Positions 11,408 through 21,322 of a stretch of 64,000 nucleotides of DNA are shown here, one piece after another (positions within the stretch are counted from its first letter, which is position 1; each line of letters opens with the position of its first letter). Source of the DNA: Pomphorhynchus laevis (lineage: Eukaryota > Acanthocephala > Palaeacanthocephala > Echinorhynchida > Pomphorhynchidae); the NCBI GenBank assembly GCA_012934845.2, contig WNNJ02001666.1:31495-95494 (forward strand), given 5' to 3'. The notes below the pieces were generated by a model. The model did no database searches and was not told where the DNA came from. It saw nothing but the letters and a program-made list of their open reading frames with translations. Both the position numbers and the translations under genes were made by a program.

Positions 11408-13775
11408 GTAATTATTAGTTAAATTCGACATAAATTCAACAAATTCAAAAATTAAATAAAATTTTGAGGAATTAGAGCCGATGGAAATAAAATCGCTCCT
11501 TATTATTTTAAGGTCATTTGAGAATAAAACCAATACTATTTATAACTATAATGTTCAGCATTCCACAGGGATTTATCGTATATATCCTTTCCCCCATATG
11601 TCACTGTTGATAAAATTGGTATTCTAGCTACACACATAATTTGCTGTACGCTCCGCCAGCCTTATAATAACTTAATTTTCCTTCTTTTTACGCCAACCTA
11701 GCACATTGCGGTAATAAGCACCTAGCTTTCTCGAAACATGCAGATATTTAAAGAATATATAAAAGATATCCCACAAATGGTTGCAAAATATATACAATTA
11801 AGTAAGGATTAACTTGTTGTTTGAAAAACGCCTTTATTCCTTCACGCGGCTGAACTACTAAATGCAGCTTCGTTATCCAGTTCGATACCTGATCCGTCGT
11901 GGTCTGTTTCCTCATAAATTGCAACAAGTTAAAATTTATCAAATTATACTGAAGAAATGGACACACTGCATTCATGCGGTGAGAACGGGTAGCCTCATGT
12001 GGGAAGACAAATGATACGTTTAATCCGATTGCTCGACGAATCCACTGAGGGTCTCTTACACAAAAGTAAGAAGTCCTGTCCTTTTCAGACTAAACAACCT
12101 TTAGTAGAACTGGAGAGAAGCTTCTTCCCTTCATATATTATTCTGTCGAAATGCGTACGTTATTTTCCTTTACGTAGTCTACGCCCATTACACACCAGTA
12201 AATAGTCAAGTCCCTTTCTAACTAAACATTATTCGTTATTAGAACTTGGGAGAAGACTATGCACTTGTATACTGCCTTGTCTAGATGCTTACATTATTAC
12301 CATTCAGCACATATTTTCCAAATATATTCAGTGCATAATTCTTCCACATTTCGCTTCTTCTATAGTCTTCTAATCGTTTAGTAAAAACGCACTTAGTTGT
12401 TCCGCTACTTAAAAAAATAAATACGTCGGTAAGCGCATTGGTGTACCAAATACTAGCCACGTGTATTACAAAAGAATTACGACCTCCTCAATCGAATACT
12501 ATGTAGTTGTTATAACATGATACTTGGAATTTAAACATCAAAAACGCTCGTTGGATTAGTGCAATCATCCGCAGAGCGAATAACAAGTACTCAATTGATT
12601 TACTACAATCCCCCTTTTTACATCAACTCTGTATTCTATTTGTATATTCTATTTGACGGATAAATTCTGTATTTTATTTCTATATTCGTATTGCCTATCA
12701 TCAAGACACTTTATACCCCATTTATCCACTAATCCACTCGTGTCTATTATGATTATAACAATTACAATTATTAGAGATCTGCGGCATATTTCAATCCAAA
12801 AGTCCATTAGATACATTTACAAATAAGCGCTTACTCGTAAAATCCGCAAACATGTGTTTAGACGAAACTTATGGCCACGAAGTTTTCACGGGACGCTGGT
12901 GGACTCTCAGTACATTGAGCGGTAGTGAAATGTACCTGTTCTGTCAAGAAAACAGTCATCAGCTGTGTTTAGTTGTTTTGCTTGAGTCGCCACTGCATTC
13001 GACAGTATTTCAATTCCTTTTGATATATCGTATCTTAGGTCACTCGGGTTACCTGCTAACGTTGTGATGGCAATACTACTGTATACGAAGACTACTCTAA
13101 TTCATGCTCCTTATGTCGAGCTACTTCAACTCATATAAACGTATTTGTGCTATAAACATCTTTTGCATATCCGGGTGATATCACAGCCTTGTTATATGTA
13201 CGCAGCTTTTAAAATGTGATATCTAAAATCAGGCAATGTTTTCAAGATTAAAAGATCAGTTACCTCATTTTTATCACATTATTAACTCCCCCGAAACGGA
13301 GATGGCTCATTCGCACGATGTCGCATTAGTGTGTGCTTTCGGGATCTGATTCCCCTCCAAATAGAAGGCTGGGAAAATAATCAGTAAATAAAACGGACAC
13401 GTAGATGCAAGAGCTTATGACAATAATTCACTTGATTAGGCGATAATTATCTAGTTTTCATAGGTAAGTTAATGTACATTCGGCTCCCTACATTTAGTAG
13501 TTGGTAAAATGCATAGGGTCTGTCAATAAGTAGCAGTCTGTGGCAATTTCCATTTATTTTTCGCTGCATGTGATTGCATTACCAGTCATTTTGTTATCTC
13601 GTCTTTTAAATCCCTCGGGTTGTCTAAGAGTGAGGTTAATAGCGTGTAAATGTTTACCAGCATTTTGCGAAGATGATCACAATGCGTATCATTTCTACCC
13701 AATTATCGATGTGCTTCATGGCTTACTCTTTCTCCAAAATTATATTTAGCCGCTTCAATGCATCTTTATGAACAT
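11408..13775. other. Moderate-GC non-coding block, old repeats
   Basis: GC is above the background, but open frames are short and show no motifs. A diverged pair of ~50-base segments at ~12068-12121 and ~12212-12256 (AGTCCT...ACTAAACA...GAACT...GAGAAG) suggests an eroded ~140-base tandem duplication. It is probably decayed mobile-element sequence without an identifiable family. Confidence 0.35.
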
Positions 13776-13812
13776 CATCTGCGCGATCAACATCTTGTTG
13801 ATCGTGCAGATG
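13776..13812. repeat. 37-base hairpin
   Basis: 17-base arms CATCTGCGCGATCAACA and TGTTGATCGTGCAGATG flank a TCT loop, with one G-T pair. It lies in the open frame 13758-13943, which has no recognisable protein content. Confidence 0.8.
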
Positions 13813-14471
13813 GTGATAAGTTGTCAGAACAAAAACTCTTCACTTGTGACGTTAGCGGAATTTATGTACCTGTTTCATCTAATAATAAACGTCTCAGATT
13901 AATGATTTATTATTGGCTAGAAATATACAGAAAAAATATTTGATTAAATATTTAATTTATTAATATATTAATTATATATATTTAAATAAATTGGTGACAC
14001 TTTTCTTCCATTTTAGTAATAAAATAAAAGTGTTTTATTTAGATGTCATCAAGGAATTATTTTATCTTAAGATTTTAATCCAAGATGTGTGCAACTGTCG
14101 AAAAGACAGTTGAATAAAAATTATTATTCGTCTTGGCTTTTATAATTAAAAAGTATGAAGCATCTTGAAATGATCTTATTTAGCTAACTTATCAGTAGTT
14201 TCTTCCGTGCTAATTATTTTTAAATAATATTCTTCTTTAAACAATAATCGAGTATTTTATGTCTAAATATCAGATGTTTTGGAAAATGAATATATTGGAT
14301 TAAACAAGAACTTAAAATTCCAATGAATTAATGCAAATTTATTACATACAACTTATAATAACACTTTATTCAACTGTTAAGGTGTCAGAACACCTTATTT
14401 TGAGAAACGCTTTATTTATTAAAATTGAAAGTTTAACTGTAATCAGTTAAACAGTTTTAAAGTTATCGAGG

Positions 14472-14762
14472 TTAAAAACTAAACAGCTTAAAAAGTAACT
14501 GTTGTGTTCCGCGAGTGGCTTCGCCTCTAAACGAGATTGGATTTCCGCCAACAAGTGCGCGCTTGATGAGGTCATTGATTGCGCTGTGGCGTGACTGTAT
14601 ACCTACGAACTTGCGGTAGCTTAATCCATGTTGTCCAATGATTTCTATTTCAGCTCCACATGCACATACATGCGGCAGACAAACTGGAAAACCGATCCGC
14701 AGGGAAACGGCAATAGGGAGTGATGACAAAATAACATGTCGTCTTTTACCTGCTATTAACAA
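14472..14762 (-). pseudogene. LINE ORF2 remnant, cysteine/histidine segment near the C-terminus
   Basis: The 96-codon minus-strand frame contains CACGAEIEIIGQHGLSY, then QSRHSAINDLIKRAL. This is the pattern CxCG-(x)7-G-HGLSC-(x)n-RHxxLNDLI found downstream of the reverse transcriptase in many invertebrate LINE-derived proteins. One cysteine of the usual HGLSC has become Tyr. No RT domain is open nearby, so this is a decayed fragment. The family call is from memory of the motif only. Confidence 0.55.
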
Positions 14763-16500
14763 AATAAGAAAGGAATGACAATGTAAAAAATAATTGTGCT
14801 ATAAAAATGAAAATTAAAATTAAAATTAAAAGTAAAATTACAAAAATGTAAATTTCTTAATCTTGAGATTTTCTATAAATCAGATATTTTATATAGATTT
14901 TTATAATTCAAAATTGTTAGGGAATTAAATATATGAATATATAGAATTAATATTAAAAAGGTCATCATGATAAATCGTTATGTTATCATATTCCGGACCT
15001 TAATCCTCGACACAAAATGACAACGGAATGTAGTTTGATTATCTAGCATAATCCCTATAATAACACAAAGTATAGTTAACTATACTTTGTGTTATAGTAA
15101 CACAAACTTGTTTTACTATCCATAACAAGTTTCCACTTAACTGTATTCTTAGATTTTATCTGTATTTGCTATTAAAACTGGAATTTACTTATCTGTATTT
15201 GCTATAATAACAAAACTTGACTTAATTTTATTGACGATAAAATCTGTAATGGCATAAACGTTTGATTTTAGAACGCAAATATTAGCTATAAATTTCTAAA
15301 AGATATCTACAACGTTCTAAGATAAAAAGAAAGGAAATATATTTTTGCTCAACATCTCATGAATAGATCACTTAACTAAAGCTACATTTAAATTTTAATA
15401 TGATAATTTTTCAATATTAAAAATAATTTTTATGAGCGAATTATAAGGTTGTAGCCCCTATTCCTCAACACAACATTGCAGAGGATCAATTACATACCAC
15501 TGATTTATTCCATTGATTTATGTATAGTCAAGCATGCATTCATATACTAAATTAGTAGGACGTTGCTTATATACAAAGTATGTCACTAAATACTTAATAA
15601 CAAATACAAGCGTTCTTGATATATTCCAATCTACTAAGTATTTTGTACTTTATATAAATAAAAAGATATTTTAATCTTTAGATTTTTAATAATTTAGATT
15701 AATTATCATATAAAATAAAGAATATAAAATATAAAATATTTCACATATAATATACTTTATATAATGTATAATATACTGAATTAACAAATTCGAATTTAAT
15801 TAAGCGATTGATAAATAATATAATATGATATAATATGATAATATAATATGCATCAGAATTAAAATTAGAGATCATATTGGGGAGCTGCTATTTTATCTTG
15901 TTTTGGCACCTTTTTTTTAAACCTACATAACAGTAAGGTTTATGATTTATGGTTTCTGATTTCTTGTTAACTCCTATCAAAATAAGCATTTTATGTGCTA
16001 GTAAAGGACTTATTTACATACATTGAAGGATTGTCTATATACATTGAAAAACCTTTCTTGCATTAAAGATCCCGTGTCAAAAATTACACAAACTTATGAA
16101 AAATATCTTTTGAACACGAAAGCAACGCTGAACTAATAATATTCAAGCAATGTTACATTGAAATTCTTATATATTAAATACCTGTGAATTCTGTTTTTAC
16201 TATTTAACGATAAGTCAATAATATTGACATTATGCATTGGTACGACAATATTTTCTGCTATAAAAATCATCAAAATATAATTAAAAATAAATTTAATGAG
16301 TGGAAGTTCTTGCTAAATGTGTAGTTCATTTACCATGTATAGAGTAAGATATTACACCATATATTAAAATTTCATGTAAGAAATACAACATTAGTATGTA
16401 CTTGACCTTACTGTCATGTAGGTTTGAGAAATAAAAAAATAAAAAAACTGCTGTCGGTATACTTAACTTTATTACACTCAACAATCAGTATACCATTCGT
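14763..16500. other. AT-rich DNA with R1 dispersed repeat copies
   Basis: Diverged copies of the R1 repeat occur at ~14965-15060, ~15435-15560 and ~15870-15950, recognisable by TTATGTTATCAT/CCTTAATCCTCGACAC-type words. The remainder shows no gene. Confidence 0.4.
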
Positions 16501-16573
16501 CACTACTATACTTCAGAGATGACCGGAAGCGCTCATCAGTAGTATGAACAATCTCGATGACGTTTCGGCTGCC
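16501..16573 (-). ncRNA. Permuted hammerhead-like motif, single copy (family P5)
   Basis: Read 5' to 3' on the minus strand: GGCAGCC-GAAAC, then an imperfect stem whose distal part is GAGAT/ATCTC, the loop strand TACTA-CTGATGAG-CGCTTCC, then AAGTA-TAGTAG. Stem I can form from TACTA/TAGTA, stem II from GGCAGC/GCTTCC with one mismatch, and stem III from the imperfect helix ending AC/GT next to the GUA site. All three conserved strands are present, but with GAAA before CTGATGA. It is a single copy, so a neighbouring unit cannot supply the strands. Confidence 0.5.
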
Positions 16574-16904
16574 TGCGTGATTTTTGAATAAGAGAATTCC
16601 AATAAATTGCTGAAGTTTGAGTGGCAAAAAAGCTCGTAAACTGGAAGCTAGCTTATCAGACAATCTCTATCCATATCAAACGATTCATTTGTCGCTGTAT
16701 CACGCCGTTCTTTTGATCTTTTAAAACATTCGCCATGTATATATTGCAGTTTGCATCAAAGATGTTTAAAAAACAACGGTCAAGGATTCCATTGGAAGGC
16801 GGTAATATGTTAAAAACTGTTGTCGGTAAAATATACATATAGATAATTGGTATAATGTAGAACCAGACAAACGAGTACGTATATTTAATTAAATCGACAA
16901 ATTT

Positions 16905-16942
16905 GGCAAAACGTTTCGGCACTATGCCTTCTTCAGTAATCA
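16905..16942 (-). ncRNA. Hammerhead half-motif in ordinary order (CUGANGA-stem II-GAAA)
   Basis: The minus strand reads CTGAAGAAGGCA-TAG-TGCCGAAACG: a CUGANGA core, a 4-bp GGCA/TGCC stem II and GAAAC. A matching cleavage strand is not evident nearby. Such motifs sit at the ends of retroelement-derived repeats in many animals. It is likely a relic. Confidence 0.45.
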
Positions 16943-17119
16943 CTGATAACTTGCAGTTAAGCATCTGAAAGTTTGATCCTCTGGTTGTTAAGGATGGTCT
17001 ACATCACAAATTGTAGGATTTAAGAGCTAACGCCACCCACAATTTCAGCTAAATGTCGGAAATGCATTTTTACAATGTCACAGAGGCAGCAGAAACAGCG
17101 TGTGATAGTTCATCACTAA

Positions 17120-17192
17120 AGCAGTCGAAACGTACCCTAACCACTTCATCCGACTGACGATGACTGCTGGGTGGTTAGGAACGTCTCAGATT
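17120..17192 (+). ncRNA. Permuted hammerhead-like motif, P4 copy 1
   Basis: Plus-strand order: AGCAGTC-GAAACG, stem strand CTAACCAC, loop strand TCCGA-CTGACGA-TGACTGCT, returning strand GTGGTTAG and ACGTC, then TCAGA. Stem II is AGCAGTC with GACTGCT, stem III is ACGT...CTAACCAC with GTGGTTAG...ACGT next to the GUC site, and stem I is TCCGA with TCAGA (one mismatch). The core CUGACGA obeys CUGANGA. Confidence 0.55.
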
Positions 17193-17509
17193 GATACATT
17201 GGACTGATGGAGCTGATGATCGAATTCCAGTTATTTAGCAGCAAATATGGATTAAAAATCAATTGTAGCCAGCTTTGGCTCTTGGACCCAGTTTCAAGCG
17301 AACTTTCGCAATAACAATTTTTAAAATGACGCATTCTTTTTTGAATCCTGTGATAAATTTAGTGCCCTCGTAATCAACGGATACACATTTGTGCCTTATA
17401 TAAAGAATAACTAGAAAGTACACACACAACAAGCCAGTAAACACGCTTCTGCACCTGAGTTTCGTATAGCATCGTGAAGAATTGCTGGTGTCTTTATAGT
17501 TATCACAAA

Positions 17510-17582
17510 AGCAGTCGAAACGTACCCTAACCACTTTATCCGACTGACGATGACTGCTGGGTGGTTAGGTACGTCTCGAAGT
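17510..17582 (+). ncRNA. Permuted hammerhead-like motif, P4 copy 2
   Basis: The same three strands as the copy 390 bases upstream. Stem III is better here: ACGTACCCTAACCAC against GTGGTTAGGTACGT with a single bulged C. The strand after the GUC site reads TCGAA and still offers partial pairing to TCCGA. Confidence 0.55.
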
Positions 17583-17871
17583 GATACATTAGACTGATGG
17601 AGCTGGTGATCTAAGTCTAGTTATTTAGCAGCAAATATGGATTAAAAATCAATTGTAGCCAGCTTTGGCTCCTGAACCACAGTTTCAAGCGATTTTTCGC
17701 AATAGCAATATATATTGTTATTGCGAAAAATATACTCAGGTGCAGAAAGCATTTTTATACATCCATTTGATTTTTGGAAAACTGACACTCCGGATCATCC
17801 ATTGAATGATACATAAGTAAAAATTGCCGTAAGTAGATAAAAAACAGCAAATGAAGACCAAGAGCAATTTC

Positions 17872-17909
17872 TTGTAAAGCTTTCGGGCTAACTGCCCTTC
17901 TTCAGTACA
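17872..17909 (-). ncRNA. Hammerhead half-motif in ordinary order
   Basis: The minus strand reads CTGAAGA-AGGGC-AGTTA-GCCC-GAAAGC, so stem II GGGC/GCCC is intact between the two core strands. I cannot place a cleavage strand. It sits next to the 18.0 kb inverted repeat. Confidence 0.45.
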
Positions 17910-17995
17910 TTTACAAAAAAAAATACAGTTCTGATTAGCGCAAAAAATAGTAATGAAAATCAAATTGTTCAATACAACTAGCAGAGAGAAATATA

Positions 17996-18258
17996 AATAA
18001 CCCAATTTCGGAACTCATATTAACGGCAAGTGGTATATGTGCTCGTCATTTAATTGTTGGTCTACCAAAACTGTCCGATCCAAAACATTTCACTTTGTTT
18101 TTCGCTTAGCCGTGTCAGAAACATTTGACACGGCAAATGTCCCTGTCAGCAAACAGGGAAATGTTTTGGATCGGACAGCTCATGGCAGACCAACAATTAA
18201 ATGCCGAGCACATATCACTTGCTGTGAATATATGAGTTCCGAAATTGGGTTATTTATA
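17996..18258. repeat. ~95-base inverted repeat with nested hairpins
   Basis: The arms ~17996-18090 and ~18163-18258 are reverse complements (ATAACCCAATTTCGGAACTC outer, GTCCGATCCAAAACATTT inner). The loop contains two further hairpins, GCCGTGTCA/TGACACGGC and TCCCTGT/ACAGGGA. A third partial copy of the arm follows at ~18274-18312. It is a foldback element or a hairpin formed by template switching during insertion. Confidence 0.8.
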
Positions 18259-18514
18259 TTGGAGGTTTGATTCAACCAGTGATATATGTGCTCGGCATTT
18301 AATTGTCGGTCTGACAATTTCATGCAGTGTAGAAGCATGAAATTCTCTATATATAGATAGAAGAGGATAGGTGTAATAGACAGTCCTGGTTGAATCAAAC
18401 CTCGAATTTATTGGTTCTTTGAGGATCCCAGGCGGCAGTGCTGCTTTTAGAGATGTTATTCAACCAGGACTGTATATTACACCTATCTGCATCTCGATAT
18501 ATAGAGAATTCCAT

Positions 18515-18575
18515 GCTTCATCACTGCAAGACGGCATACGGTTTCGGCTTTGAGAAGCCTCATCAGTTGCAGCAC
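18515..18575 (-). ncRNA. Type I hammerhead ribozyme, C1 copy 1
   Basis: Minus strand, ordinary order: TGCAA-CTGATGAG, stem II GCTT-CTCA-AAGC, CGAAAC, short stem III, GTC, TTGCA. Stem I is CTGCAA/TTGCAG, stem II is 4 bp plus the G-C closing pair. Cleavage is expected after the C of GTC. Stem III is weakened compared with copy 3. Confidence 0.8.
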
Positions 18576-18861
18576 ATACAATGAATCCACATGAAAAACA
18601 TACTATATATAGATTAAAGCAGAAAGAATTCACTATATGCTAATTGCATGACGTAGCTATCACTTTCGAAGTCAATACAATTCAGTGAATTCTTTTCAAT
18701 GTAATAGACATCGGCAGGATCATTAATTGATCAATAAAATAAACAAGAAAAGAAGTACTGCTGCCTGGGATCCTCAGAGAATCAATAAATAAATTAGAGA
18801 TGTGATTAGACCAGGACTGTCTATTACACCTATTTGACCCTCTATATATAGAGAATTTCAT

Positions 18862-18921
18862 GCTTCATCACTGCAAGACGGCATGTCTTTCGGCTTTGAG
18901 AAGCCTCATCAGTTGCAGCAC
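18862..18921 (-). ncRNA. Type I hammerhead ribozyme, C1 copy 2
   Basis: Stems I and II and CTGATGAG are as in copy 1. The GAAA strand reads CGAAAGACATGCCGTC, so the pair next to GAAA is altered and stem III may be unstable. Likely a weaker or inactive version. Confidence 0.7.
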
Positions 18922-19209
18922 ATACAATGAATCCACATGAAAAACATACTATATATAGATTAAAGCATAAAGAATTCACTATATGCTAATAGCATGACCT
19001 AGCTTTCGCTTTCGAAGTCAATACAATGCAGTGAATTCTTTTCAGTGTAATAGACATCAGCGGGATTATTAATTGATCCATAAAATAAACAAGAAAGGAA
19101 GCACCGCCGCTTGGGATCCTCAGAGGATCAATAAATAAATTAGAGATGTGATTCAACCACGACTGTCTATTACACCTATCTGACCCTCTCTATATATAGA
19201 GAATTTCAT

Positions 19210-19261
19210 GCTTTATCACTGCAAGACGACATATCGTTTCGGCTTTGAGAAGCCTCATCAT
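19210..19261 (-). ncRNA. Type I hammerhead, C1 copy 3, truncated 5' strand
   Basis: The best stem III of the three: ACGA-TATG-TCGT next to GUC. The array ends inside the CUGAUGA strand, replacing its first base and the 5' arm of stem I with TATATAT sequence. The remaining ATGAGGCTTCTCAAAGCCGA keeps stem II. Confidence 0.65.
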
Positions 19262-19775
19262 ATATGATATATATCATCCTTAAATATATATATTGAAATT
19301 TTGATTGCTATTTTATTCTGCACGCTACTTTAATCATATCCATAGGTTAACAGCAGTACGCTACATTTCAGTATTGGTGGACTTCATCATCTATTGATCC
19401 AATATTCAGTTTTCTGACGAGCACGGGGCTAGCAATATGTTGCAGAACGCGGGCGAAACTAAAACGGTTGTGGCAATGTTTCCGTTAGTAGTAAGAGTGT
19501 ATGAAATTGGATGTCATGAAGGAAGGATTCTGTAGCTTGTTTTCAATGCGAAAGTCACATTGTTTTACCTAGCAACTACTCAATAGATAAATAATCATCC
19601 ATCAAAGTATAACTAGCCCGATTAAAATCGATCTTCACGATCGATTATATATAGTAGTAGTGCCCGGATGTGCTGAGTAGACAACGGTCCAGGATTTCTT
19701 TCGAAATACGGCATCTAGACAAAATTGTGTTGCTTTTTAGACTGAACAATTATGCAACTTGTCGGAAACGCCTTT

Positions 19776-19885
19776 ATTCACAGTCACACAGGCAACCGAA
19801 ACGACCAGTGAGTCCTTCATTCTGCTGATGAATGTTGTCGGGTACTCATTGGTCGTCTAGAAGTGACATTGTGACTGAAAGTCGT
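19776..19885 (+). ncRNA. Permuted hammerhead-like motif, P3 copy 1
   Basis: Order: GGCAACC-GAAA, stem strand CGACCAGTGAGT, loop strand TTCTG-CTGATGA-ATGTTGTC, returning strand ACTCATTGGTCG, UC, TAGAAGTGAC. Stem III is 13 bp (ACGACCAGTGAGT with ACTCATTGGTCGT), stem II is GGCAAC/GTTGTC, stem I is TTCTG/TAGAA with a G-T pair. The flanks CACAGTCAC and GTGACATTGTG could close the whole. Confidence 0.6.
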
Positions 19886-20139
19886 GAATCGAAGTCCAGT
19901 CTATCGAGCAACACCATTTAGTACAAATGCAGTATTTTGTAAAAAAATCCTGGACCGTTGTTTACTTAGCACATCTGTGCACTACTATTATACCTGCCGT
20001 ATCCATTAAGGATCCAACGAGTGCAGCGACAATTCAGCAACAACCTCTGCCTAATGTTTAAGGATGGTCCGCAGAGCAATTCGATTGGGTAAAGAGCGAT
20101 AGCCTCAGACAATTAAGCAAAGTGTCGGAAACGTCTTTA

Positions 20140-20255
20140 TTCACAATGTCACACAGGCAACCGAAACGGCCAGTGAGTACTTCATTGTACTGAGGAGTGT
20201 TGCCGGGTACTCATCATTTCGATGCTGAAGTGTTTTTCTAGAAGTGACATGGTGA
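20140..20255 (+). ncRNA. Permuted hammerhead-like motif, P3 copy 2
   Basis: The same layout with an insertion before TCTAGAAGTGAC. The core strand has changed to CTGAGGAG, which breaks CUGANGA, so this copy is probably inactive. The outer TCACAATGTCAC has partner GTGACATGGTGA. Confidence 0.5.
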
Positions 20256-20522
20256 TTGAAAATCGTGAATCGAAGTGTAGTCTATCGAGCAACACCATTT
20301 AGTACAAATGCCGTATTTTGTAAATAATCCTGGACCGTTGTCTACTCAGCACATCCGTGCGCTACTATTATACATACCGTATCCATTAAGGATCCAACGA
20401 GTGCAGCGACAATTCAGCAACAACCTCTACCTGGTGTTATTAAAGATGGTCCGCACAGCAATTCGATCTGGTAAAGAGCGTAAGCCTCAGACAATTAAGC
20501 AAAGTGTCGGAAACGCCTTTAT

Positions 20523-20600
20523 TCACAATGTCACACAGGCAACCGAAACGGCCAGTAAGTACTTCATTCTACTGATGAGTGTTGCCGGGTACTGGTATGA
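20523..20600 (+). ncRNA. Permuted hammerhead-like motif, P3 copy 3, cleavage strand missing
   Basis: GGCAACC-GAAAC and TTCTA-CTGATGAG-T-GTTGCC are intact, but the sequence diverges after GGGTACTGG, before the cleavage strand. Confidence 0.5.
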
Positions 20601-20620
20601 AAATCATGATCATTGAAAGT

Positions 20621-21139
20621 AACTTTTCGAGTGAGAAACAAAGGAAGACACGAGAGCAACACTGGATTGAACAGTTGATGAAAGACTTAAATACCAACAG
20701 TCACTGCTGTCTTCCGTTATCATTGGTTAAATAGTATTACGTTCATTCTCAAATTATTTCCTTTGCTGTAATGTACATGTTCTTTGTTTTATTTTTCAGA
20801 TAGAAACTGAAGAAGGCAACCAAGCCGAAAGCTATTTTCTGAAATAACAATTATAAGCTAGTTTATATATTTTTCCTTGATTCTCGATTTATTATTAAAG
20901 AAAAATAATGAAAAAGTTGATTGAAGCTGCCGGTCAGGATCCGCAATGGATACGATCATATAATGAAATTTCCAAAAGAAACTGGCAAATAGTCCTAAAA
21001 TTATTATTGACAACGTTTTAGCCCTCTTCGGGTCTTCCAAGGGTAAAAATAAGTAATGGTTAAAAAAGTTGTCTTGATGATAATAAATACTTACAATTTA
21101 TTTAACCTGAGGAATATCCTATAGAGGGTTGTATATATA
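20621..21139. other. Non-coding spacer between P3 fragments
   Basis: Includes AAACTGAAGAAGGCAACCAAGCCGAAAGC near 20806-20834 in pieces, i.e. another CTGAAGA...GCCGAAAGC half-motif on the plus strand. No gene is seen. Confidence 0.4.
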
Positions 21140-21322
21140 ATGGCAGTGCATAGATGTGCTGAGTAGACAACGGTCCAGGATTTCTTACGAAATACGGTAT
21201 TTATACTAAATGGTGTTGATTGTTAGACTGGACTTCGATAAACGACTTTCAGTCACCATGTCACTTCTAGACGATCAATGAGTACCCGGCAACACTCATC
21301 AGTATAATGAAGTACTCACAGG
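21140..21322 (-). repeat. Inverted fragment of the 380-base family
   Basis: GTGCTGAGTAGACAACGG, GTCACTTCTAGACGATC and CACTCATCAGTATAATGAAG are the reverse complement of the P3 unit. The GAAA strand is absent. Together with 19640-20620 this makes a large head-to-head arrangement. Confidence 0.75.

Larger units (their letters stand above)
17030..17720 (+). repeat. 390-base tandem repeat, two partial units (family P4)
   Basis: The ribozyme-like block at 17120 and its downstream ~190 bases (GATACATT, GATGGAGCTG, TTATTTAGCAGCAAATATGG) recur at 17510, a spacing of 390. The leading part 17045-17100 (GTCGGAAATGC...ACAATGTCACAGAGGC) resembles the 380-base family at 19.7-20.6 kb, so the families are related. 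Confidence 0.75.
18313..19262 (-). repeat. 347-base satellite, ~2.5 units with an inverted leader (family C1)
   Basis: The word TCACTGCAAG recurs at 18521, 18868 and 19216 (spacing 347-348). The unit carries GGATCCTCAGAG, AATTAGAGATGTGATT and GTCTATTACACCTAT. A partial unit in opposite orientation leads the array (18327-18400 against ~18440-18525, sharing GTAATAGACAGTCCTGG). Each unit holds a type I hammerhead on the minus strand. Length and layout recall the ribozyme satellites of schistosomes and newts and the tandem ends of Penelope-like elements. Confidence 0.8.
19640..20620 (+). repeat. ~380-base tandem repeat, three partial units (family P3)
   Basis: GGCAACCGAAACG blocks start at 19791, 20156 and 20538, and ATCCATTAAGGATCCAACGA recurs at 20001 and 20381. 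The array opens with an inverted segment: 19670-19735 (CAACGGTCCAGGATTTC) is the reverse complement of 19910-19985 (ATCCTGGACCGTTG). The plus-strand frame 20308-20616 only translates the repeat. Confidence 0.8.

Noticed and set aside
18037-18398. Open frames in the 18.0-18.4 kb inverted repeat
   Set aside because: They are produced by the palindromic repeat and show no protein-like pattern.
19413-19462. CTGACGAGC ... GGGCGAAACT as an ordinary hammerhead
   Set aside because: Only two base pairs of stem II can form and no cleavage strand is found.
20308-20616. 102-codon plus-strand open frame
   Set aside because: It lies entirely in the 380-base repeat and is not kept open in the other units.
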